Positions 1-5,055 of a DNA stretch of 5,055 nt are shown piece by piece. This stretch comes from OMOG01 sp041485845 (GTDB lineage: Bacteria > Acidobacteriota > Terriglobia > Bryobacterales > Bryobacteraceae), in NCBI GenBank assembly GCA_041485845.1, contig JBGPKH010000660.1, positions 1 to 5,055 of the forward strand. The letters are read 5' to 3'. The notes under the pieces are model-generated. The model was not told the origin of the DNA, did not search any database, and saw only the letters and a list, made by a program, of their open reading frames with translations. Positions within the stretch are counted from its first letter, which is position 1. Each line of letters starts with the position of its first letter. A program made the position numbers and the translations under genes.

Positions 1-92
1 CCCACCATAACTGCTATCAACTGGTCGGAATTCTGGATGGTTGAACTTCCAGCCATACCCCGACCACCCCGTCATTTCGCCTGGCGTTCCCC

Positions 93-276
93 TTGCGCAA
101 GTACGAAGAAGCTCTCAGCTTTTCGTTCGGCCTGGCGCGAATCCAGCTCGACGATCTCTACAGGCAGCGCATGAACGATTATCTCTACCCGATTCGCGAT
201 GGCCGCAAACTCGGATTCATAGACCGCACCGCGGGCGCGAGCGAAGCGCAGACGATCAGGATCGGCGCAACGTGTT
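93..276 (+). pseudogene. Degraded WG-repeat-like coding remnant
   Basis: The plus-strand frame through this stretch has a protein-like composition and third-position GC of roughly 70 percent, higher than the best competing minus-strand frame. Two segments resemble the WG (KWG) repeat, whose pattern is about F-S-x-G-L-A-x-V followed by x-G-K-W-G-F-I-D-x-x-G. They are SFSFGLARIQLDD (117-155) and YPIRDGRKLGFIDRTAG (186-236), the second with Leu where the Trp usually stands. WG-repeat proteins are repeat-built and of mostly unknown function. The frame is closed upstream by a TGA at 42-44, the only nearby start is a TTG at 93, and no Shine-Dalgarno site is visible. The frame stays open to a TGA at 369-371, but beyond 276 it lies antisense to the radical SAM gene and loses repeat character. 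A decayed or frameshifted end of a larger WG-repeat gene fits best. A short real gene or chance are alternatives. Confidence 0.35.
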
Positions 277-1398
277 TCATTCCAATCCCTCCTGTGCGGC
301 AGCCCGCAGCCCGGCCAGCGGGATCTGCCACAACTGCACCTTGGCCGAGAATTTCGAGCTGTCCTGGATGAAGCAACTGTGCGTGCACCAGCAGTTGGCG
401 CCGGGAATCGCGCCCACCTCGTGGCGCATGGCTTCCGACTCGAGCGCGCGCCGCACGTCGAAATCGTAGTCGTGCAAATCGCCCACGATGCCGCGCATCT
501 CGCAGGCGCGGAAACGGCCGTTGTGGTCGATCACGATCGAGGTCTCACCGGCCATGCACGGCATGGGCCACGCTTCCGGCGCTTCCAGGCACTGCTCGTG
601 CAACTGGAAGTGGAAGCCGAGATTGCCCAGGTAGTAGGTGGTTGCGGCCTGGCGCACGCCCGGCGCCAGGTGCGCGAAGAGCTTGCGGCCGTAGTGCCGG
701 TGAAAAGGCATCAGGCGGCGGTGCAGATCCGCGACCCGCTCGCGCGTGAGGACCTTCAACGATGGGTCGGGGGCCTTGCCGCGCACCACCTCGAAGTATT
801 GGCCGTCGATCTCCGCGTGCTCCTTCAAATATTCGGCCAACTGCTCGATCTCGCCGTAGTTCTCGCGCGTGATCACGGTCAGGACGTTGCGCCGCAGGCG
901 GCGGATGCCGCGATAGCGGTGAGCGGCCTCGCGCATGACGGCCAGGGTGCGGACGAAGTTGTTGGGCACGCCGCGGATCGAGTCGTGGGTCTTCTGGAGT
1001 CCGTCGATCGAAAAATTCAGGTCGATCGCCGTGTCCGGGCAGAGTTCCAGCATCCGGTCCATGGTGGGGAAGATCTTGTCCGGGAGCAGGCCGTTGGTCG
1101 GCAGGTTCACGTTGCGGACGCCGTTGCGCCGCACGAAGAGGGCGACGATGTCGGCGAGTCCTTCGCGCAGGAAGGGCTCGCCGCCGGAGAGCCAGAGCTT
1201 GCGGAACGGTGGGGCGGTCTCGGAGATGCGCGCGATTTCGGCGTGCGTGAGGTCGTCGGTGCTGTTCAGCTTGTCGAAGTAGAAGCAGGTGCGGCAGAGC
1301 GAATTGCAGCGCGAGGTCACGAACAGGAAGAGGGAATTGAACTGGCGGCGTCGCACCCGGTCTGTCAAAATCGGAAAGTACCCTCGCGTCCCCGCCAT
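277..1398 (-). CDS. Radical SAM protein with SPASM-like C-terminal cysteine cluster
   Basis: This 373-residue protein should reductively cleave S-adenosylmethionine to start a radical reaction; the substrate is unknown. The core motif CNSLCRTC puts Cys31, Cys35 and Cys38 in the canonical C-x3-C-x2-C spacing that binds the [4Fe-4S] cluster. LWLSGGEP (residues 68-75) is the usual SAM-contacting GGEP motif, and NLPTNG and NFSIDG are the expected later barrel strands. The C-terminus adds Cys270, Cys281, Cys299, Cys336, Cys338 and Cys342, including IVIDHNGRFRAC and CWCTHSC. This is typical of SPASM/twitch domains carrying auxiliary Fe-S clusters, as in peptide-modifying or sugar-modifying enzymes. 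ATG at 1398 is chosen because it leaves a short N-terminus before the first cysteine; the longer open frame upstream is antisense to the cytochrome. No Shine-Dalgarno site precedes it. No precursor peptide or partner enzyme is visible nearby, so the function stays unassigned. Confidence 0.93.
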   Translation of the reverse strand: MAGTRGYFPILTDRVRRRQFNSLFLFVTSRCNSLCRTCFYFDKLNSTDDLTHAEIARISETAPPFRKLWLSGGEPFLREGLADIVALFVRRNGVRNVNLPTNGLLPDKIFPTMDRMLELCPDTAIDLNFSIDGLQKTHDSIRGVPNNFVRTLAVMREAAHRYRGIRRLRRNVLTVITRENYGEIEQLAEYLKEHAEIDGQYFEVVRGKAPDPSLKVLTRERVADLHRRLMPFHRHYGRKLFAHLAPGVRQAATTYYLGNLGFHFQLHEQCLEAPEAWPMPCMAGETSIVIDHNGRFRACEMRGIVGDLHDYDFDVRRALESEAMRHEVGAIPGANCWCTHSCFIQDSSKFSAKVQLWQIPLAGLRAAAQEGLE

Positions 1399-1434
1399 GT
1401 TGCTATTGGACCACAAGCCTGGGCGCTCCGGATC

Positions 1435-2376
1435 ATGAAGAGCCTCCTGCTGTTCGCGGTACTGCTGGGCGCCGCCCGCGCGGCGGACTACGCGGGCGCC
1501 GAGGTGTGCCGCAATTGCCATGCGGCGCAATACGAACTCCAGTCGCGCAGCGCCCACGCGCGCACGCTGGCGCGGTCCACTTCCACCCAGCCGGGCGACT
1601 GGGCCTTCGGCGCGGGCGAGCAGGCCATCACGTTCGTGAGTCGCGTGGGCCGCGACCATTATCGCGAACATGGCGAGACCTGGTACCGCTCGTTGAACGG
1701 GTACAGCTTGACACCGGGCCACCAGAACGCCGCCGGCGTGCAGTTCCGCATCTTCGACCCGGACGCGCGCATCCTGCGCTGCTTCGCCTGTCACTCGACC
1801 GGGCCGGTTACGCTGGGGAAGCAGGACGAGATCGTCCCGCACGAGTTGGGCGTGCGGTGCGAGGTGTGCCATGGCGCGGCCGCGGCGCATGCGGGCGACC
1901 CGGTGAAGAATCGCCCGCGCAATCCGGCGCGGATGACGGCCGTCGAGCTGAACTCGTTTTGCGCCACGTGCCACCACATTACGTTAGAGGATGGGAAGGA
2001 GTCGAAGGATTTGCGCGACGCGCGCAACGTGCGGTCGCAGCCGCTACGCCTGGCGGCCAGCGCGTGTTTTCAGAAGGGCAGGGGACGGCTGACGTGCCTG
2101 ACGTGCCACTCGCCGCACGCGCCGCTGGAGCGGAATGCGGCCGCGTACGATCGTGCCTGCCAGGGCTGCCATGCCGCGCCGCGGCACTCGCGGCGAGTGG
2201 CGGGGGCCTGTACGGAGTGTCACGTGCCGGTGGTCCGCCAGGGGAACCTGGCGTTCGTCAACCACCGCATCGCGGTTTACGGAAGCGCGGACCCGCTGGT
2301 GCCGGCCGGCGTGAAACCGCGGGTTACCGAGCCGGTAGCGCGCGGTCCGGCTCGACACCATGGTGGTGAGCGGTAG
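1435..2376 (+). CDS. Secreted heptaheme c-type cytochrome (cytochrome c554-like)
   Basis: This 313-residue protein is a probable periplasmic electron carrier or multihaem oxidoreductase. Residues 1-16 (MKSLLLFAVLLGAARA) form a short Sec signal peptide ending in an A-R-A cleavage site, so haem would be attached after export. Seven CxxCH sites are present: CRNCH (25-29), CFACH (116-120), CEVCH (142-146), CATCH (176-180), CLTCH (221-225), CQGCH (242-246) and CTECH (259-263). Several extra histidines (for example 41, 96, 152, 181, 228, 277) could be distal ligands. The arrangement GVRCEVCHG, then LTCLTCHSPH, then a final CxxCH followed by FVNHRIAVYG, is familiar from multihaem cytochromes of the c554/NapC-NrfB-like superfamily. 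ATG at 1435 is fixed by the signal peptide; upstream open frame is antisense to the radical SAM gene. No good Shine-Dalgarno site is visible. The last 20 or so residues after DPLVP look non-conserved. The electron partner is unknown. Confidence 0.92.
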   Translation: MKSLLLFAVLLGAARAADYAGAEVCRNCHAAQYELQSRSAHARTLARSTSTQPGDWAFGAGEQAITFVSRVGRDHYREHGETWYRSLNGYSLTPGHQNAAGVQFRIFDPDARILRCFACHSTGPVTLGKQDEIVPHELGVRCEVCHGAAAAHAGDPVKNRPRNPARMTAVELNSFCATCHHITLEDGKESKDLRDARNVRSQPLRLAASACFQKGRGRLTCLTCHSPHAPLERNAAAYDRACQGCHAAPRHSRRVAGACTECHVPVVRQGNLAFVNHRIAVYGSADPLVPAGVKPRVTEPVARGPARHHGGER

Positions 2377-2393
2377 GCCCGGAACGCTGCGGA

Positions 2394-2873
2394 TCATGAC
2401 GTTAATAGCGGCTTCGACATCTTCACGAAATGGCACGGCAGCCTGGTGGGCGCGTCGGGCGGAAACGGCGCGGTGCCATCCGCAACGTATCCGAGCCGTC
2501 CGTAGAAACCGGGAAGCTCGGCGCGCAGGTTGACAATCTGAAGGTCCATGCAGCGGCTGCCGTTCTCGCGTGCGCGTTCTTCGGCCGCCTCCATCAGTCG
2601 TGAACCGAGGCCCGAACGCTGCCGCGCAGGGTCGATCGAGAGCAGTCCCAGATAGCTGCGATCGCCGCGCGCTTCGAGGTAGGCGCAGCCGGCCAGGGCA
2701 CCGTCGTCCACGGCAACGAGGAACTCGCCCTTCTGAAAGTGCGCGAGGACCTCATCGAGGTCGATGCGGTCGCCATCGATGAAGAACCTCTCGACCTGGA
2801 AGGCCTGGTTGATCAATCGGGTGATGCTTTGCGCATCGGAGAGTTCGGCAATCCGGATCCGCACACCAATCAC
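2394..2873 (-). CDS. GNAT-family N-acetyltransferase
   Basis: This 159-residue protein has the normal length for a single-domain GNAT enzyme, which transfers acetyl from acetyl-CoA to an amine. The N-terminal strand (IRIAELSDAQSITRLINQAF, about residues 6-25) is the usual GNAT opening. The central strand plus motif A reads LGLLSIDPARQRSGLGSRLM (75-94), containing the acetyl-CoA pyrophosphate loop Q85-x-x-G88-x-G90. Motif B is ELPGFYGRLGY (119-129). The substrate cannot be told; it could be an amino acid, a small amine or a protein N-terminus. No ATG is available near the domain start, so the start is GTG at 2873, with a second GTG at 2864 giving 156 residues. Neither has a clear Shine-Dalgarno site. 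The gene converges on the cytochrome gene with 17 bp between stop codons and diverges from the LhgO gene, so it is probably transcribed alone. Confidence 0.9.
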   Translation of the reverse strand: MIGVRIRIAELSDAQSITRLINQAFQVERFFIDGDRIDLDEVLAHFQKGEFLVAVDDGALAGCAYLEARGDRSYLGLLSIDPARQRSGLGSRLMEAAEERARENGSRCMDLQIVNLRAELPGFYGRLGYVADGTAPFPPDAPTRLPCHFVKMSKPLLTS

Positions 2874-2904
2874 TGTATCGCGACGGGTACACTCGAAGTA
2901 TCCC

Positions 2905-4107
2905 GTGAATTCCCGAAAAGTGGTCATCGTCGGCGGAGGCATCGTCGGATTGGCCACCGCATACCGGTTGGGCGAGCGTTTCCCCGGCGCCGCCATCACT
3001 CTGCTCGAAAAGGAGAGCGAGGTGGGCCGCCACCAGACCGGCCACAACAGCGGCGTGCTGCATTGCGGCCTGTACTACAAGCCGCGGTCGGTGAAGGCGC
3101 GGCTGGCGGTCACCGGCATCCGCCAGATGGTGGCGTTCTGCCAGGAGAACGGGATTCCGCACGAAGTCTGCGGCAAGCTCGTAGTGGCCGCCGGCGAGAG
3201 CGAGGTCGCCCGCCTGCACGGTCTCGAGGAGCGCGGCGCGGCCAACGGCCTCGAAGGACTGCGCCGGCTCGGCCGCGAGGAGATGCGCGAGATCGAGCCG
3301 CACGTGGGCGGAGTGGCCGCATTGCGCGTGCCGCAGGAGGGCATCGTCGATTATCCGAAGGTCTGCGCCACCCTGGTCGAAAAGCTGGCGCAGCGCGGCG
3401 CGCGCGTGGTCACCGGCGCGCGGGTCATGCGCCTGCGGCGTGAAGGCGCCGGTTGGATCGCCGAAACAACCGCTGGCCAATTCCCGGCGGACTTCCTCAT
3501 CAACTGCGCCGGCCTGCACTCCGACCGTGTGTCCGAGCTCGCCGGTGAGCGCCGCGAGGTGCGCATTCTGCCGTTCCGCGGCGAGTATTACCAGATCCGC
3601 CCCGAGCGCCGGCGCCTGGTGCGGCACCTGATCTACCCGGTGCCCGATCCGCAGTTTCCGTTCCTCGGCGTGCACTTCACGCGCCTGATTCACGGCGGCA
3701 TCGAGGCCGGCCCGAACGCCGTCCTGGCATTCGCGCGCGAGGGCTACCGCAAAACGGATTTCAACGCGCGTGATTTATTCGACGCGCTCAGCTACCGCGG
3801 CTTCTGGCGGTTTCTGCGGAAGTATCCTTCGATGTGCTGGTACGAATTGCGCCGCTCGTTCAGCCGCGAGTTGTTCTGCCGATCGCTGCAGCGCCTGGTG
3901 CCCGAAATCCAACCCGGCGACCTCGCGACGGGAGGCTCCGGCGTGCGCGCGCAGGCCATCTCGCCCGAAGGCGACCTGGTGCAGGACTTCCTCCTGGTGG
4001 CCCGCGCGAATGCGCTGCACGTGCTCAATGCGCCGAGTCCCGCGGCCACCGCGTCGCTGGCCATCGGCGCGGAGATCGCGGCGATGGCGGAGAAGGCGGC
4101 GGGGTGA
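2905..4107 (+). CDS. lhgO: L-2-hydroxyglutarate oxidase (FAD-dependent, LhgO/L2HGDH family)
   Basis: This 400-residue flavoprotein of the DAO superfamily oxidises L-2-hydroxyglutarate to 2-oxoglutarate. In characterised bacterial members electrons go to the respiratory quinone pool; here that is inference. The N-terminal Rossmann motif VVIVGGGIVGLATAYRL gives G10-x-G12-x-x-G15, with the ribose-binding acid E35 in LLEKE. Family signatures follow: GHNSGVLHCGLYYKP (46-60), INCAGLHSDRV in the middle, and at the C-terminus GVRAQAISPEG (346-356) and LNAPSPAATASLAIG (374-388). Length agrees with the family (about 400-420). GTG at 2905 is chosen because it begins five residues before the first FAD-binding strand; in-frame ATGs upstream at 2764 and 2773 are antisense to the acetyltransferase. 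Only a weak GAAG lies upstream of the start. No other L-2-hydroxyglutarate genes such as csiD are in view, so a metabolite-repair role (removing promiscuously made L-2-hydroxyglutarate) is as likely as glutarate catabolism. Confidence 0.94.
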   Translation: MNSRKVVIVGGGIVGLATAYRLGERFPGAAITLLEKESEVGRHQTGHNSGVLHCGLYYKPRSVKARLAVTGIRQMVAFCQENGIPHEVCGKLVVAAGESEVARLHGLEERGAANGLEGLRRLGREEMREIEPHVGGVAALRVPQEGIVDYPKVCATLVEKLAQRGARVVTGARVMRLRREGAGWIAETTAGQFPADFLINCAGLHSDRVSELAGERREVRILPFRGEYYQIRPERRRLVRHLIYPVPDPQFPFLGVHFTRLIHGGIEAGPNAVLAFAREGYRKTDFNARDLFDALSYRGFWRFLRKYPSMCWYELRRSFSRELFCRSLQRLVPEIQPGDLATGGSGVRAQAISPEGDLVQDFLLVARANALHVLNAPSPAATASLAIGAEIAAMAEKAAG

Positions 4108-4160
4108 AGATGAGTGCGCGTGGACTGGTGTATACGGGCGGCGGTGTCGTGGATGCGCGA

Positions 4161-4199
4161 CCGGCCTTCCGGCCGGAGACAGGCCAGGAGGCCTGTCCC
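4161..4199. repeat. Double-hairpin palindromic element (REP-like or bidirectional terminator)
   Basis: Two perfect hairpins sit one base apart. The first has a 6-bp stem, CCGGCC/GGCCGG (4161-4166 with 4171-4176), and loop TTCC. The second has an 8-bp stem, GACAGGCC/GGCCTGTC (4178-4185 with 4190-4197), and loop AGGA; two more G-C pairs are possible past a bulged A. The element lies in the 98-bp gap between two convergent genes, lhgO and the efflux adaptor, where a bidirectional terminator is expected. There is no T-tract on either side, so it is not a textbook intrinsic terminator. Paired GC-rich palindromes of this kind are typical of dispersed extragenic repeats (REP/BIME-like), but only one copy is visible here, so dispersal is inference. 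Confidence 0.6.
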
Positions 4200-4205
4200 A
4201 CCGGC

Positions 4206-5055
4206 CTACTTGGCTGCTGCCTGCAGAGCGGACCCTTCGCGGATCTCGTCGGTGGCGCGTCGCACCACCATGTCGCCGGGCTTCAGGGCGCCAAGAACCT
4301 CGACGAGGTCGCCGTCAACCGGCCCTTTCCGGACGTCCACCCACTCGGCGCGTCCGTTCTGGTTCCTTACCACGAAGGTCCTTTCGGTGGTCGTTACCAC
4401 GCTGGTTCGTGGGACGAACAGAGCGGGGTGCGATTGGTGAATGGGCCACTTGACCGCGGGATACATCCCCGGCGCCAGCGAGCCATCCCGATTGGCGACG
4501 TCTAACTCGACGGCCATGGTACGGGTGGCCTTGTCGAGTACGTGGGAACTTCGCGCGATGGTGCCCGAATAGGTTCGCTCCGGGTGCGCCGGCACGCTGA
4601 ACGTGACTTTGGCTCCTCGCACAACGGCGCCCACGTACTCCTCCGGAACCGCCACCACCAGCCGCAACTGCGAGATCTGCTGGATGACGAGAAGCACCTG
4701 ATCGGCCCCCGCACCGACGAGTGCGCCTGGATGAATCATGCGATCGGTAACCACACCGTCGAAGGGCGCCGTGATGCGTAGGTAGGCCTGCATCTGTTTT
4801 TCGGCGTCGACCGCCGACTGGGCGGCATGGCTGACCTGTTGGCGCGCGCCAACCAGAGCGTGGGCCGCTTCCACCTGCTTTTCCATTTGCGTGAGCTCAT
4901 TGCCCGCGACTGCCCCGGGTGTTTCCGCCGCCTTCTTCAACCGGTCATAGGTGCTCTGCGCGGCGGAAAGCTGGGCTTCGGCTTGCAGGCGATCGGCTTC
5001 GGAGGCCAGCACCTTGGACTCGGCTCCGGCAATCCGGGCCGTCATTTCGGGCGCG
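4206..5055 (-). CDS. RND efflux pump periplasmic adaptor (HlyD/AcrA-like membrane fusion protein), 5' truncated by window edge
   Basis: The C-terminal 282 residues of a membrane fusion protein that links an inner-membrane RND pump to an outer-membrane channel. The window starts mid-gene: the frame reads A-P-E before the first Met (5045), and the sequence there is already inside the alpha-helical hairpin, so that Met is not the true start. Residues 1-95 or so, rich in Ala, Glu, Gln and Lys with regular heptads (for example ESKVLASEADRLQAEAQLSA), form the coiled-coil hairpin. YLRITAPFDGVVTDRMIHPG is the second half of the lipoyl domain. LRLVVAVPEEYVGAVVRGAKV through TYSGTIARSSHVLDKATRT is the beta-barrel, and the end (VEVLGALKPGDMVV) is the membrane-proximal domain. 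The exported substrate cannot be told from this part. The N-terminal signal or lipobox and any pump gene lie outside; a pump gene would not be directly downstream, because lhgO converges from that side. Confidence 0.93.
   Translation of the reverse strand, partial: APEMTARIAGAESKVLASEADRLQAEAQLSAAQSTYDRLKKAAETPGAVAGNELTQMEKQVEAAHALVGARQQVSHAAQSAVDAEKQMQAYLRITAPFDGVVTDRMIHPGALVGAGADQVLLVIQQISQLRLVVAVPEEYVGAVVRGAKVTFSVPAHPERTYSGTIARSSHVLDKATRTMAVELDVANRDGSLAPGMYPAVKWPIHQSHPALFVPRTSVVTTTERTFVVRNQNGRAEWVDVRKGPVDGDLVEVLGALKPGDMVVRRATDEIREGSALQAAAK

Noticed and set aside
185..388. Minus-strand small gene starting at ATG 278 with AGGAGG seven bases upstream (MKHVAPILIVCASLAP...)
   Set aside because: The ribosome-binding site looks good and the first residues resemble a signal peptide, but it would stop after 31 residues at 185. 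The AGGAGG lies in the radical SAM C-terminus, and the opposite strand has the more coding-like frame. It could be a decayed gene start.
379..1434. Plus-strand open frame extending the cytochrome upstream to 665 codons
   Set aside because: It is the antisense of the radical SAM gene; the real start is shown by the signal peptide at 1435.
1399..1977. Minus-strand open frame extending the radical SAM gene upstream to 566 codons
   Set aside because: It is antisense to the cytochrome gene, is rich in Arg/Ala/His with no domain, and the homologous part begins near the ATG at 1398.
2356..2365. 10-bp perfect palindrome CACCATGGTG near the cytochrome stop
   Set aside because: It is inside the coding region, has no loop or T-tract, and such short palindromes are expected by chance.
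1506..2369. 287-codon plus-strand open frame inside the cytochrome
   Set aside because: Out-of-frame shadow of a high-GC gene; Arg/Gly/Pro-rich with no motif.
2888..2893. TACACT as a -10 box for lhgO
   Set aside because: Only four of six consensus bases and no matching -35 at 16-18 bp; too weak to annotate.
2752..3693. 313-codon minus-strand open frame across lhgO
   Set aside because: Antisense shadow; the plus strand here encodes an unmistakable LhgO.
3770..4505. Plus-strand open frames running from lhgO across the intergenic gap into the efflux adaptor
   Set aside because: They are out of frame with lhgO and antisense to the adaptor, Arg/Ser-rich and without domains. Only the ATG at 4110 was kept as a separate weak observation.

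Overview
The window is GC-rich DNA with strongly GC-biased third codon positions. The gene content is a periplasmic heptaheme cytochrome c, an RND-type efflux adaptor, a radical SAM/SPASM protein, an L-2-hydroxyglutarate oxidase and a palindromic repeat in an intergenic gap. Together these suggest a soil-type Gram-negative bacterium, most likely an acidobacterium of the Solibacter/Bryobacterales kind. That placement is inference from gene style only; the window has no rRNA or other marker gene.

Layout, left to right. Positions 1-276 hold no clean gene. The plus strand there shows a degraded-looking stretch resembling WG (KWG-type) repeats, with its reading frame interrupted upstream. Positions 277-1398 (minus) encode a 373-residue radical SAM protein with a cysteine-rich SPASM-like C-terminus. 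It diverges, across only 36 bp, from a 313-residue secreted cytochrome c with seven CxxCH haem sites (1435-2376, plus). This cytochrome converges on a GNAT acetyltransferase (2394-2873, minus). The acetyltransferase diverges, across 31 bp, from an LhgO-type FAD oxidase (2905-4107, plus). A 98-bp convergent gap (4108-4205) carries two adjacent strong hairpins (4161-4176 and 4178-4197). The last gene (4206 to the right edge, minus) is the C-terminal 282 residues of an HlyD-like membrane fusion protein of an RND efflux pump; its start lies outside the window.

The strands alternate and there is no clear multi-gene operon. The genes look like independent units: metabolite repair or carbon metabolism (LhgO), periplasmic electron transfer (cytochrome), drug or metal efflux (adaptor), acetyl transfer (GNAT) and an unassigned radical reaction (radical SAM). 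The divergent radical SAM/cytochrome pair is the only arrangement that might be a functional unit, and it is weakly supported. I did not find convincing evidence of a wholly new system. The most unusual items are the WG-like remnant, the radical SAM protein with six extra cysteines beside a heptaheme cytochrome, the double-hairpin element, and a possible truncated gene start just after lhgO. There are no tRNA or rRNA genes, CRISPR arrays or insertion sequences that I can see.
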